DNA from: Takakia lepidozioides
Taxonomy: Eukaryota; Streptophyta; Takakiopsida; Takakiales; Takakiaceae
DNA length: 64,000 nucleotides
Direction of reading: 5' to 3'
NCBI GenBank assembly: GCA_030704615.1
Contig: CM060734.1
Span: forward strand, 25,670,001-25,734,000
Each line of letters opens with the position of its first letter. Within the stretch, counting starts at the first letter, position 1. This document shows positions 48,514 to 59,910 of this stretch, piece by piece. The translations under genes were made by a program, and so were the position numbers. The notes beneath the pieces are model-generated. The model had not been told where the DNA came from, made no database searches, and worked only from the letters and a program-made list of their open reading frames with translations.

Positions 48514-49278
48514 ATGGAAGAAGTGAGCCTTCTTCCCTCCCCTGCTGGACGGACCACCAAGATACGACATTGCACAACACAACACAGACAGCAGCTAAAA
48601 ACAGCAAGAGCAAAGGAAAGCCGGAAAAACAAGATGGTTAGAACTGAAAAATCAAGAAACAGAGCACACCGAGAAAGCAAATGGGAAGGGGTGAGGGAGC
48701 GCCGCTGCGAGCACTGGAAGGCTCACAGCAAACGCAATCAATTCACACGCTGCCCAGCGCCTGGGATGGAGAGCCGCGGGGGGATCGAGGGCAATAGCAG
48801 CTGGTGAGGACCTGGAATGAATTGACGAGGCTTCGCAGGGGGGATGAAGAAAGGAAGCACTCGGATGTGCTTGAAGGTGCCTGTCAAGTAGACCATCAAA
48901 GAGCAGGGAGGCACAGCAGGGCCGATCAAAGCCCTACTAGATGAAAGACAGATAGGAAACCGGAAACTCAATGCAGAGAGGATCCATGAAGGTGTTAGCC
49001 TTAAGGCAGCTGATAATAAAGGCGACTGGGGGGGTTAGTAAACAAAGGGATTCAGAGTTAAGAGAGCTTTAAGGCCACCGAAAGGGGCGAGGTTACACCG
49101 ATGAAGGGGACCAAGACGCCAGAGAAGCCTGAAGCTTGATGTAGCGGGGATCCCAGAGCAGAGAGGTGGAGGTAGGCGAAGCTACCCGGAAATCGCTAAG
49201 TCCCAAGGGTACAGACACCGGGAACGCGGAGCTCGCCACGGAGCTCCCATTCCCCTGTCAACTTCAACAAGTCTGTCT
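48514..49278. other. Probable 5' leader of LINE copy 1
   Basis: No convincing gene. It lies between the ORF1 start of copy 1 and the poly(A) tail of copy 2. GA-rich on the plus strand. Confidence 0.4.
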
Positions 49279-49307
49279 TCTTTTCTTTTTTTTTCTTTTT
49301 TTTTTTT
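49279..49307 (-). repeat. Poly(A) tail of LINE copy 2
   Basis: T-rich run on the plus strand with two C interruptions, located where the minus-strand LINE should end. Confidence 0.65.
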
Positions 49308-52062
49308 GGCAAACAGGGAGCGGAGGCCCTGGGAGCTTTAGGGAAACAGACAGGAGGAAAAAATAACCTCCAGGGGTACCGTGTAAGTGTATCACAGGGG
49401 GAACACCCAGTAGCACAGGGAAGGGGGGAGAAAAGCTGGAAATAAAAGCTCCATAACTGTCAAAGATAAGCATGGCACAAGAGCAGCTGCTTCTCTAACT
49501 ACCACACTTAAGGCAGAAGATCTGGAGACAAGGAAAAAGTGGGGAAGTGGAGCTAAACACTAGCACACTAGTATCTTAGCATGAGATCCCTAAATCCCAA
49601 AATCCAGCTGAGCTTTGGACTTGGAGACTCGCAGCTTCTGGTGCCTCCAGTTTGCATCAGAGTTAGCTGGCGACTTGCCATTCCCGGGGGAGGGCATCAT
49701 GCCAAGCGACTCGAGTGTCAGAGAGCCTGGTGAGAGGAGACTGCCTTAGCCCAGGTGAGGTCGAATTCCGTGAGTAATTGACGTCGTCTTCTCTCCCCGC
49801 ACCTGCTGGTAGCTGTTTGCAGAGACACCCATGCCTTATGCCCCTCAACAATCAAATCAGAGTATAGTTTATAGAGAACTAATCTGATGTTGGGGCACCT
49901 TCCATCAAACACTAAGCTGCATCTAGTCTTCCATAAACTCCACAGCGTGTGAGCTCTCAGACAGGCCTAGATTGGCCAAGTGTTCCGGATAGAATCTGAG
50001 AGCAGATTTAGTAACAGTAGGGGAGACGAGAGGTTAGGCAACTGATCCCAGTGAGAGTAGAAACCCGAAACCAACCGCCATGTTCAAGCAGAAATATGAC
50101 ATTCAACAAGAGCATGCTCCATGGTTTCCAAGATATTGTTGTTGCAGAGCTTGCAACATTGATTCTGATTTGGAAATGAAGCAGCCATCGGAAGGATCTT
50201 GTTGGCAATCTTCCACAGGAAAGCACAAATTTTGGCCGAGCGTTGTTTGAGCCAAATGTTTTTCCAAACCTTGTTCCATGCCGAAGGCTGCAGGCTGAAG
50301 GTCCATTTTCTATTCCACTTCGCAGAGAAATTGGCCTGCCAAGGAGCATCTTATAGCCTGCTCTGACAGTGTATCCCAGAAATGGGGATTTCTTTTTATC
50401 CATCCAAGTCCACTCCCCTGGATCGAATTGCAACCCGTTGAGAGGGAAGCATAGGAACCAAAGCAGGGATGCTGAACGGGCCCAACTGCACTCGTCACCT
50501 GGGGGAGGCTTGGGGTCAAGAGCACCGGAGGTATAGTCCAAACTCTAATTCTATATGCCAAGTCCTTGTGCAAATCCCCCACGTCATCATAGGAGCCTAA
50601 TGCCAAAAGAGCCACATTCGTAACATCATTCGAGCACCCAAACCAACAGGGAAGATCGGTGTTTGTGCAACCACCTCCTTCCAATAATGGCTGGACATAT
50701 GAGACTCCTGCCTTGATGTGGTCCCATCCATGTTTGATTGACGAAGCAGAGACCAGGGAGGAGAGCAAAGAGGGGTCTAGGAATTGACCATTTTCCCAGA
50801 CGTTGGCTACATGAGAGAGGCCCTTGGCTTCCCAAGTGGCCCACTTCTTGTGAAGGGTAATCAGAGGCCCATAGTCAAGATTAACATTACCAAACAGGGG
50901 CTGCCTGACTGCCTCTTCAAAACAGGTTACTCTTCTTTGAGTCAAATGCGGACTAAGAATTTTCCAAGCTTCCCATATTGAGTTCCATGCCTCAGAGCCG
51001 GAGCCTTTAGATTTTCCATTGCCATGGACTAGCCATTTGAGCGAGGGGACCCAAGAAGGTGAATTGGGAGGACAGGAGAGCACCATGTGCTGCCTTACTA
51101 ACTCACACCATGGGCTATCTCCCAAACAAAGCGCTCTTGGGATCCATTTAGCCAAAAGGGCAATTATTTGCAAAGAGGGATCTATTAGACCCAATCCCCC
51201 CTCTTTTTTTGGTCTACACAGTTGGTTCCAGGAGGCTAGAGCTCGTTTGGTCGGGTGTTGCGGGTTGGCTCCCCACAGAAAGTTCCTCATCATGGATTTG
51301 ATCTTGTCAATCAGCTTACAACCCGGGGACCAAACCGAAGCTGGGTACCAAACTGACACAATAAGAATTTGGTTCAGAACTAGAGCCCTTCCTGCCATGA
51401 ACGACATAGCCGAACTCCAAAAGGCCAACTTGGCTCTAAGTTTTTGGAGAGTTGGTTCAAACCTCTGATCATCAGTTAGACCAATCCCAACCTGGAAACC
51501 TAGCAGCGTATGAGCTTCCACGTAGGCCAACATCATTTCCGCAAGGGTTTCCATGCTGTTTGACTGAGGATGGAGGCAATTCTGAAAGAAGACCCACCGA
51601 CTTGTTCCAGTTAATTTTGAGTCCTGAGGCCATACAGAATAGCTGCAGAGCTTCCCGGGCTCTAGCTTTATTGGGCAAGTCCTCATTGTTCAGGAGTAGC
51701 GTGGTATCATCAGCGTACATGGAGATTTTAATCGATTTTCCTTGATGCACCTTTAGGCCAATAATGTCTTGCCTAGCATTAAGATAATGACCAAGGGCAT
51801 ATGCCGCTATGAGGAAGAGGTACGGGGCCAATGGGCAACCCTGCCTCACTGATCTGTGAAGAGAGAAGGGTCTAGAGATAACTCCATTTACAGATACTTT
51901 GCTGGATGCGGAGTTAAGCAGCAAGTGAACTCATCTAGGGAAGGACTCGGGGATCCCCATCTTAGCTAGGATTTTTTGGAGAAAGTCCCAATCAATATTA
52001 TCAAATGTTTTTTCAAAATCTAGCATTAGGATTGCCAATGGCTGCTCCAAGCACTTGGCCTT
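49279..52062 (-). mobile_element. LINE L1-type element, 5'-truncated, with poly(A) tail (copy 2)
   Basis: Minus-strand LINE retaining RT from motif PLAILMLDFEKTFDNIDWDF (52,050), SVRQGCPLAPYLFL, KISMYADDTTLLLN (YADD at about 51,715), and an open 458-codon frame 51,686-50,310 for the RT end and post-RT region. The zf-RVT domain is at 50,290-50,050 (AKICAFLWKIANKILP, CKLCNNN, HALVECH). A 3' untranslated region of about 700 bases ends in an A-rich tail (T-rich 49,279-49,307 on the plus strand). ORF1, endonuclease and the first RT motif are missing; the 5' side joins the A-family fragment at 52,062. Confidence 0.85.
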
Positions 52063-54594
52063 GTGCCGTTGCCGTCTCCATGGTGGGATTGAAATGGCCC
52101 ATTTTACTAAACCTATCCACCACCACCATGATTGCATCGAATCCTTTTGACAACGGCATAGCAGTCATGAAATCCATCGATACACTTTCCCAAGACCCCT
52201 CTGGAATGCAAGGGTTGTAACAGCCCCGCTTGCTTTTTGTACTCGCTCCGGTTTTGTTGGCATGTGGTGCATGTCTTGACATACTCCTCGACCTCCTCTC
52301 TTAGTTTGGGCCAGAAGTACTCTTTCTTCAAGAGTGCCGCGGTGCGCTTGGCTCCGTCGTGGCCTGCAAGCGGGCCATCGTGGCATTTTCTCAAGAGACT
52401 ATATCTGATCCCTCCCTTTGGCACGTAGAGGCGCTTTTGTTTGTACCGGAGTAGTCCATTGTGCAAGTGGAACTGCGATTTAACCCCCATCCTCAAGTCC
52501 CGCATCACGGACTTCACCATCTCATCCTTCCGGTAAGCCTTCCGGATCTTCCTTTGGAGCGTCGTCTCGCCCCTGTACACCAACCTGAGCTGCTGCTTTC
52601 TACTTAAAGCATCGGCCACCACATTGTCCCGTCCTGGTTTGTACTGGATATCCACGTCGAACACTGCCAAAGTGTCTTGCCACCTAAGTTGTTTTGGGGA
52701 CAACTTAGGCTGCGTGGCAAAATACTTCACCGTGACATTGTCCGTGAACACCTTCACCGGGTTGGAACCAACATAGTGGCGCCAAAGCTCAAGGCAATGC
52801 ACCACCGCCTTCATTTCTTTCTCGTGTGTAGGCCACCATCGCTCCACTTCATTCAGTTTCTTACTTTCGTAAGCCACTGGACGTCCTTCCTGCATGAGCA
52901 CACCCCCAATTGTGTAGTCTGACGCATCTGTATGAATCTCAAATCGACGGTCGAACTCCGGGATTTTCAGGACTGGAGCTTTCGCCATCCGCTGCTTCAA
53001 CTCGGCAAAAGCTTTGCCACAAAAGGTGTTCCATATCCATATCTTGGACTTATACAAAAGGTCTGATAGCGGCCCCGCGATCTTGGCGAAATTTCTCACA
53101 TACTTGCGGTAATAAGAGACGAGTCCTAGGAAGGATCGCACTCCCGGGACCGAAGTCGGAGGCTCCCAGTCCAAGATCGCCCTCACCTTTCTGTCATCCA
53201 TTTTGATCCCATCTTGTGTAATCACATGCCTTAGGAACTCCACTTTTGTGACCCCGAATTCGCACTTTGAAGCTTTGGCATACAGCTTCCCTTCTCGCAG
53301 TTTCTGGAACACCCTTTTGAGGTGCTCCAAGTGCTCTTCATTTGTTTTCGAGTACACCAAGATGTCGTCAATGTACACAATCACAAAGTCATCCAACCAC
53401 TCCTGGAAAAGAGTATTCATTAGCGTGCTAAAAGTCATGGGTGCATTGGTGAGCCCAAAAGGCATCACCAAGAACTCATATGAACCATATCTTGTCCTGC
53501 ACGCGGTCTTCTCCTTATCTCCTTCCGCCACTTGGATTTGATGGTAGCCAGAGCGCAAATCGATCCGGCTGATATACTTCGCTCCTGCCAACCGATCGAA
53601 GAGATCGTCGATCTTTGGCAAAGGGTACCGGTTTTTTATAGTCACCTTATTCAGAGCCCTGTAATCGACACACATCCGCAACATCCCATCCTTCTTGTCT
53701 GCGAATAGCACCGGGGCTCCGTAAGGTGATTTACTCGACCGGATGTACCCCTTTGACATTAGATCCTTGAGCTGGTCCTTCAGCTCAACCAACTCTCTGT
53801 GGCTCAACCGGTAGGGCGCCTTGGCAGGCGGCTCCGATCCCGGTATCACCTCTATCTTGTGGTCAACTCCTCTTCGCGGTGGCAAGCCGTTTGGTAAGTC
53901 CTCCTGCATCACATCTTGGTGTTTCTCCAAGATCCCCTTGATCCAATCTAGGCTCGGCTCCAAATCGACTTCTCCTTCTACTTGTCTTACGTAAAGCAAA
54001 AATTGGGGCTCGTGTGGCTCCTCCACGGTCCACTCCTTTGCTGATAGCAGGTTTATTCGCCCTCCCACTCGGTTGGGCGTTTCCGACACTCATAACACTT
54101 CGCCACCATTTCCACACGGTAACGTGACTATTCTCTTGCGGCCATCTATGACCGCTCCGGATTTGCTCAAAAATGTCATCCCCAAAATGAGATCCACTCC
54201 ATTGATCTCACAAATGGTGAAATTCTCACGTCCCTCCCAACTCCCGAGCTGAAGAGGAACATCGAACGCCAACCTCGTCACCAATTGTGGTTCTCTTTTG
54301 GCCGAACGCATTTCAATGGAGGCCCCTACATCACTTATCGGGAGCCCTAGCTTCCGTGCCGTTGCCGGTGTCATGAAGGAGTGCGACGCTCTTGTGTCTA
54401 CCAACAACGACTCGTTAGTTCCGGAAATTATCCTTTCACGAACATTAACTGACTCCCTTTACGCAAGGGGCCAGTCTTCTGGTACAACTCACAAGAGTAG
54501 TTGCCTACCTTGCAAGTCTTGGCGACCACCGCTTCCACCAAGCGGTTGATGGAATCTTTGGACAGCTCAATGGTCGCCCGAGTCATGTTCAATT
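52063..54594 (-). mobile_element. Element A2: internal fragment of an A-family chromovirus
   Basis: Minus-strand copy of the internal part of element A, from just after the gag zinc knuckle to the integrase core start. Neither LTR is present. Homology to A stops at about 54,594 (just after CATGTTCAATTG) and at about 52,063 (just after ACGGCAACGGCAC on the minus strand). The right end joins an F-box-like ORF; the left end joins LINE copy 2. Confidence 0.9.
52113..54089 (-). CDS. Element A2 pol: RT, RNase H and start of integrase, open frame
   Basis: Uninterrupted 658-codon frame, unlike element A. It has [53 protein letters not shown] (YIDD), RNase [18 protein letters not shown] and [20 protein letters not shown], and integrase zinc domain [16 protein letters not shown] with CTTCQQNR. 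It ends within the first part of the integrase core ([12 protein letters not shown], already out of frame). A separate frame 54,407-54,090 has the protease (LVDTRASHSFM, where the catalytic DTG reads DTR, a likely inactivating change). Truncated, so not autonomous. Confidence 0.85.
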   Translation of the reverse strand: MSETPNRVGGRINLLSAKEWTVEEPHEPQFLLYVRQVEGEVDLEPSLDWIKGILEKHQDVMQEDLPNGLPPRRGVDHKIEVIPGSEPPAKAPYRLSHRELVELKDQLKDLMSKGYIRSSKSPYGAPVLFADKKDGMLRMCVDYRALNKVTIKNRYPLPKIDDLFDRLAGAKYISRIDLRSGYHQIQVAEGDKEKTACRTRYGSYEFLVMPFGLTNAPMTFSTLMNTLFQEWLDDFVIVYIDDILVYSKTNEEHLEHLKRVFQKLREGKLYAKASKCEFGVTKVEFLRHVITQDGIKMDDRKVRAILDWEPPTSVPGVRSFLGLVSYYRKYVRNFAKIAGPLSDLLYKSKIWIWNTFCGKAFAELKQRMAKAPVLKIPEFDRRFEIHTDASDYTIGGVLMQEGRPVAYESKKLNEVERWWPTHEKEMKAVVHCLELWRHYVGSNPVKVFTDNVTVKYFATQPKLSPKQLRWQDTLAVFDVDIQYKPGRDNVVADALSRKQQLRLVYRGETTLQRKIRKAYRKDEMVKSVMRDLRMGVKSQFHLHNGLLRYKQKRLYVPKGGIRYSLLRKCHDGPLAGHDGAKRTAALLKKEYFWPKLREEVEEYVKTCTTCQQNRSEYKKQAGLLQPLHSRGVLGKCIDGFHDCYAVVKRIRCNHGGGG

Positions 54595-54845
54595 GTCCAT
54601 TCTCTCATAAGTTCATGATAGCCTTCAAAAGGTCGATACCACATCTGCAACCAACTGTGCTTCCAATAACAATTTCTGTATAGAATTGATAACTCTCTGC
54701 ACCATCCTCTATTCACTAATTGTAATAAAAAAATCTCTTTATCGCTACAACAAAGCTTCTGAAAGATTCCTATCGATAGATGGTCTGGTAATCCGGTGAT
54801 CAACTCCAATAATCCTTTTATTCCCTCATCATTGCTCTCTGCCAT
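54560..54845 (-). CDS. Truncated F-box-like protein fused to element A2 sequence
   Basis: ATG at 54,845. The first ~83 residues contain an F-box-like motif (ELITGLPDHLSIGIFQKLCC, then REL-SILY) and a downstream conserved segment (WLQMWYRPFEGYHELMREW). The last residues (IEHDSGDH) come from the retroelement gag/pro region, then a stop. F-box proteins link substrates to SCF ubiquitin ligases, but here only the F-box part remains. Closely related in arrangement to the next ORF. Confidence 0.5.
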
Positions 54846-54880
54846 GCAAATGGTTTTACTTCACTATTATTCTCTTCCAA

Positions 54881-55150
54881 TTAATCCAATCGAAGACTTT
54901 CTATCTTCAAGTCCTTAATCTGTTCCTTCATGTATTTTGGATATCCATCCAAAGGACAGCACCACATATTGATCCACTCACGCCCCAATCGACGATGTTT
55001 ATATAAAATTGATAACTCATTTTTCAAGGCTTTACTCACACTCTTCATTCGCACTAACTCTGCCTCATTACATGATAGACTCTTAAAGATCCGAATCGAT
55101 ACATCCCTGGGTAAACCAGAAATTAATTCTCGCTCAGAGTTATTATCTTC
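54881..55150 (-). CDS. Short F-box-like ORF, second copy
   Basis: An internal ATG (MCTNGEDNNSERELISGLPR) at about 55,165 begins an F-box-like segment (LISGLPRDVSIRIFKSLSC, then ELSILYKHRRLGREWINMW and DGYPKYMKEQ). It aligns through its whole length with the neighbouring ORF at 54,845 (LITGLPDHLSIGIFQKLCC; WLQMWYRPFEGYHELMREW), so the two are a tandem duplication. A TAA stop lies just upstream of the frame. Only about 95 residues; may be a fragment of a larger gene or a small gene pair. Confidence 0.5.
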   Translation of the reverse strand, partial: EDNNSERELISGLPRDVSIRIFKSLSCNEAELVRMKSVSKALKNELSILYKHRRLGREWINMWCCPLDGYPKYMKEQIKDLKIESLRLD

Positions 55151-55183
55151 TCCATTTGTGCACATTCTCACTGTCTCAGGCAA

Positions 55184-56423
55184 TTATAATTCTTCAACCA
55201 TTGCATTCAGAATCGGACTCACATTCCATCATTCCATTCTTCACATAGAACAAAAGGAATTGAACTTCCTTTTTCTCCTTCTTCTCTTCTATTCATTCAC
55301 AAACATTACATCACAATAATGCAGTACTAATGGGTAGTTGCAGCCTACGGTGGACCAAAATAAAACAAACCATGAGTCCCTAAAAGTACATAAAGGGGGA
55401 TGCAGCGAATCCTCAACCATTGGATTCGCTTCAATTTACGATATCAACCGTCTATTCCATCAAAGACTTTATTTTCAAATCGCGATAGTTTCAGATCACG
55501 ATAGTTTTTTTTTTTTTTTTTTTTTTTCCCCCCCAAATTTGACCTTGATCCACCGCGGGGGTCTACCCTTGGTCTATGTATTTAATGAGGTAGTGTTGAT
55601 ATTTCAAAGAATTGTACATGTAAATGACTTTACGAAAATAGTTATTTTGAATGCTCAAAATAGTACATAAAGTTTATTTTACTTAATATTTTTGAGTGGA
55701 TGTTTTCATTCTAGATTCTTTATCCCTCAAAGCACATCTATTCAAGTCCCTTTTTCTAATTTTCTATAAATCATGCTTTAAAAAAAAATCCATAACGGCC
55801 TTTTATATGGACTATAACAAATCCTTATGGACTTGTCCAAAAGTCCATAATTTCTAATCATTTGCTTTTTTGATAATTTACAACTAATCAAGGTCCCAAA
55901 AAAACAGTGTTGTGACAACATTTTTGGTCCACCATAGGTTGCAACTTCCATAATCTATCCTTAAGAAATAACTCTATCTTCCTAGCTCCTACACACGCTC
56001 TACTCTGGTCACGGCTCTCTGGCTCAACTGACAATGATCTATTGTCTCGCAGCTCAATTATAGCAAGCTGCCTCAACAACTTCTATAACCGTCTAACTTC
56101 TTCTATTCATCCACAATAGCCATTCATCCATCTTCTTCATTATCAATTAAAGTCAGACTATCGACCATCACACAATATCGAGTAATGTCACTATATCGAA
56201 CCGGTATCGATAGCGCCACAGAGTATATCGAGTAGGAAATGCACTAAATAGTCTTTAAAAAGTAAATCTCAACCAAAAATTCTTATTATTCTACATAGCC
56301 CCACTCCTAGTTGTGCAGCGCCCCCGCAAACACTATCGCTATTAAGTCTACCTAATTTCTAGGCTTCTTATTCTGTCTGCCATCAGGTTCATGCGATCGT
56401 CGATGGCCAGCACGCTCAGCAGC
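55184..56423. other. AT-rich region without recognised gene
   Basis: Noticeably more AT-rich than the retroelement blocks, with a T homopolymer followed by C (about 55,507-55,535). No gene or transposon recognised. Confidence 0.45.
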
Positions 56424-57683
56424 TTATCTTTGTGCCTTGGTGAATGCAACATAGGGGTGGAATCTGGAATCCCCCCAATCGTCATAGATCGTAGAATCGG
56501 CTTGTTGAATAAAGCTTGTCAAGCACATCAATTCAAATAACCGGATCCATCTAGCTGGGTGATGCAAATTCTTGGCGACAAGTCCAAACTCATAGCCTCC
56601 CAACATCACTTGATTGACATCAATGGCAAACCCAAACTGGAAACACCACTTCGCCAACACTCCGCAAAAGATCGATGCCATGAAGAACAATGGATCAGTA
56701 TGAGTCTGATGGGTGCGATGGAAATCATGGTAAGACTTGCTACAGGCTTCAAATGTGTTGAAATCACCTGGAACATACGGCCAATTATAGGGAAGCAATA
56801 CAAGCCCTTCATTTTCCCTCCATTTACCCCTGCGTGGAGCGCATACCCCAAAACTACCAACAATGCTCTGAGGCCAAGGGGTATTGTCCGCTGCTACTCG
56901 ATTGCCCAATCCACTTAACCATTCTGCAGTGGCCGTGTGATGGTAGTTCCGTCCCATCCATAACAACACCTCTCATCTTGGCATCACCTTGTCATCTGAA
57001 TCTCGATAGGCTCGGTCAGGGTCTCCCACAATTTCAGAGTGCTCCCAATTAGTGGGAAATCAATAGCGTCCGAATAACCCCATCCCTATCTGCACAATAT
57101 CGGCCGGTGTAGGTCGATTAATGAACAAATCACCCGTCCAGTCATCTGTCAAAACCTCCGACCAAGTTTTTTTTTGCAGCAAGCCATGTTGTCAATCGAT
57201 TCTGGATAGCTGTCACTGTCCAAATATACGCAGCTCCATGCAAATCCCTTCCTTCTGTCCTCCGATACCTGTAATAAGACTTCTCAATCATGACTTTGAA
57301 CTTCTCCTCCTCTAGTACAGTGGCCACCAAGGCTTGCACCTTCTCCAAATAGGGGCTCAACTCCTCTTCCTTAGGCAAAGGCAAAGCTGGCAGAAATGCA
57401 CAACCTGGGCTTTGGTTCCATGTGATATTGGCCGTCATCTGCCCCTTCCATTCTTCCAATCGATTTTCCAACTGCTGATAATACAGGAAACACCGAGAGG
57501 CAGGATCACCTACTGTAAAAAAGAACGTAGTAGGATTGACAACCTCCAGATCACCCTGAACAATCATCTCCACTGCCAGATTTTCCATCTCATAGTCACA
57601 CATGAATTGCCACTCTTCCTCCAAATCAATAGGCTCTTCTGCTCCATTGAGAGCTGCCTTCAAAATGCCACTGTCATAAATAT

Positions 57684-57697
57684 AACCCTGACTCAAA
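57684..57697. repeat. SINE target-site duplication, left copy
   Basis: AACCCTGACTCAAA, repeated exactly at 57,883-57,896. Confidence 0.95.
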
Positions 57698-57882
57698 CAA
57701 CCAACATGTAGCCCAGTGGTAAGGGCATATACCCTCTTATGAGTGGTTGTGGGTTCAAACCACCCTGTTGGTTGTTACAAAGGTGTCCACCTTCCTACCG
57801 GAAGGCAGTAGCCATTCTGGGTCAAGTGACACCATAAGTTACGCTTGCTTCGGCAACCCGTCTATTTTTTATTTATTTTTTA
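57698..57882 (+). mobile_element. tRNA-derived SINE, 185 bases
   Basis: Flanked by a perfect 14-base target duplication. The head is tRNA-like: A box TAGCCCAGTGG (57,709-57,719), D-stem GCCC/GGGC, B box GGTTCAAACCA (57,752-57,762), and a 9-base acceptor-like pairing CAACCAACA (57,698-57,706) with TGTTGGTTG (57,766-57,774). A body of about 80 bases follows and a T-rich 3' end (TTTTTTATTTATTTTTTA). The internal boxes form an RNA polymerase III promoter; the T runs would terminate transcription. Such elements are mobilised by LINE machinery. It interrupts gene E without disturbing the frame outside it. Confidence 0.9.
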
Positions 57883-57896
57883 AACCCTGACTCAAA
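57883..57896. repeat. SINE target-site duplication, right copy
   Basis: AACCCTGACTCAAA, identical to 57,684-57,697. Confidence 0.95.
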
Positions 57897-58885
57897 GTAT
57901 TAGCATAACAGACATCCCTCCAATAAGTAAGAATCTGAGTCCCCAACAAGAATGGAGCCTGTACGGGAGTCTCTCGCAATTGATCCAATTCCTCCAATTG
58001 CGCATTTCCAGCACTTTCCAATTCCCTCATCTCACCTTCAGCCATCAACTTAAACTTCGCAAATGAATCCTTGTACCGTGCTTCTGGCTCTGCTTGCTCA
58101 GTAGGTCGCCTCTCCAACTCTGCTTGCCGACTCAATGCCTCAGTCAATTGCTGCTGCAACTCTGCAATACGATTGTCTTTATGCTACGATCGAGTGGTCT
58201 GCAACTGAACCACAACATCTTTGTCTGCAATGGCCTTCACATATTGGGTTTTTTTCTTCCTCCATTGCTCCTTACTCGCCTGCAACTCCTTGGCATCCAC
58301 ATCCGATTTCTTCTTCAATTCCTCCCATCCCCCTTGTAATTGGCGATTTTGTGAGATGACAGCAGCATAAGTGGTTTTCAATTCTTCTAGCTCTTTGCGC
58401 ACATCCTCATTATCAATTGCTTCAACTGCTACCTCTTGCAGACCATTAACCAAATCGCGAAGATTCGTTGTAAAGGAAGGATTTGTCTGGCTCCCTACAT
58501 CCTTGCCAGTGGAAGTAACAATAGCCATGTTAGCATTGGGGGTTGCATTGACCTTCGCTCCTTGAGCACTCGACTCAGCATTGTTTGTCCTCTGTATCTG
58601 TACTTCATCCGGAGGGGGTACTTCCAATCGATGCTGAAGTACCATCGAAAGATATGTCACACAATGTAGACTATCAGCCTTTGCTGCCCGCCTCTTACTG
58701 AAGATCTCCTCATGAATCTTTCCACACAAAAACTTTGCCCAGTTAAGACACAATCCTTCAAACGATGCTACTGCCGCATTCAATTGTCTGCTTGCTATAT
58801 AAGTAAGTGCTTTCTTCATCGTCAATCGACTTGTTACAAACTTCAACCATTCCATGAGCTCGGGTCCGATTATTTTGGCAATTGA

Positions 58886-59889
58886 CTGTTAGAGGGTTGT
58901 CTGGGATTTCGACAGTTTTACGGGTTCTGTGGGGTACCCTTAATTTTGCGCAGACCTACGGTGGTAGACTCAGACCAATACAAACCTTAGGGGTCACAGA
59001 CACAGGCCTTAGGGGTGGTAGACAGGCTTACACAATCAGTCACAGCCTTACACAGTTAGACACAACCTGTCACAGCCTGACATAGCCTAATACAGTCAGT
59101 CACAGCCTTACACAGCCTATCATAGTCTATCACAGCCTGACACAACCGACACAGCCCGACACAACCAGTCATAGTCAGACACAGTCAGTCACAGCTCGGC
59201 ACAGTCACAGCCCGACACAGCTTGGCACAGCCCGTCACAGTGTTCACAGGGAACGGTTATCATTGGCATGGAACGACTGTGTGGGAACGACATCTGCAGA
59301 AGGAACGTGCATTCTGTCTTGGATGACAGCTAGTTAGTTAGGCGGTTAGAACAGCTTGCAGGTAGAATAAGCAGAGTAGCGACATGGAGGGGGTCATTTC
59401 AGAGATCGCTTCTTGGACATCACTTGAGGAGATCAGGCGGAGAGCACGATCTTGGAGCACAGGGATGGAGATTACACAGAGGAGGAGATATGACGAGATG
59501 ATGCTTGATTCATGCAAGCTGTAGAGATGCAATGTAGAGCAGATTAGAGACACCATGGCTTTGGCCTGATACATGATAGATATTAATATGATTCATATTT
59601 CATACTCACACCGTGTAGAGAGATATGAGTGAAGCTGTGGAATGAATGCTTGAGTAGATGGAACATGGTAGATTGCAGAAGCAATCTGATACTTAATCAT
59701 AGATAGTAAGGTAAAATGCTAACATGAATGCGAGAAGGGATACAAATAGGAAGCACCCCCATGATACACTAGTTGTAGGTCATAACTGATTGTTCTGAGC
59801 GGGCCGAGTACTTAGAGATTTCCAACTCTTCTATCCTGGAGTTTCCACCTCGGATAGGTAAGGGATGGGTGAGTAGAAGCCGCTCGACA
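58886..59889 (+). repeat. Candidate 5' LTR of element D with internal CACAG repeats
   Basis: About 1,004 bases, TG…CA. 59,030-59,240 is an array of imperfect 10-20-base units built on CACAGCC / CACAGTCAGT. The second LTR is not in the window, so the ends rest on the TG/CA, the primer-site-like sequence and the gene E boundary. Confidence 0.6.
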
Positions 59890-59910
59890 TTTGGCGACCA
59901 TACTGGGGAA
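59890..59910 (+). promoter_or_regulatory. Candidate primer binding site of element D
   Basis: TTTGGCGACCATACTGGGGA directly after the LTR end. It starts with TGG after a short spacer, as required for pairing with the CCA end of a tRNA. The tRNA was not identified. Confidence 0.45.

Larger units (their letters stand above)
56424..58885 (-). pseudogene. Gene E: transposon-type protein related to the element B 3' ORF, interrupted
   Basis: Minus-strand coding sequence, cut at its 5' side by the element D LTR. N-terminal part: AKIIGPELMEWLKFVTSRLT and LCLNWAKFLCGKIHEEIF, aligning with RKIAPVLSTLLCLIR and IVNWASFLLKKLTQEL of the element B 3' ORF. Then a Lys/Glu-rich coiled coil (58,430-57,960), interrupted by one in-frame TAG at about 58,184. 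A globular C-terminal half follows (57,680-57,142: FFTVGDPASRCFLYYQQLEN; 57,130-57,060: LFINRPTPADIVQIGMGLFG; 56,960-56,424: FGFAIDVNQVMLGGYEFGLV). Frameshifts sit at the homopolymer near 57,170 and near 57,000. Function unknown; probably the 3' accessory ORF of another Athila/Tat-like element. Confidence 0.55.

Noticed and set aside
57698-57774. Possible functional tRNA gene
   Set aside because: A and B boxes and an acceptor-like stem are present, but the T-stem pairs poorly, no sound anticodon arm could be drawn, a non-tRNA body follows, and the whole is flanked by a 14-base target duplication. A SINE is the better reading.
59030-59240. CRISPR-like or satellite array
   Set aside because: The CACAG units are short and irregular without constant spacers, in a eukaryotic LTR; they are a degenerate tandem repeat.
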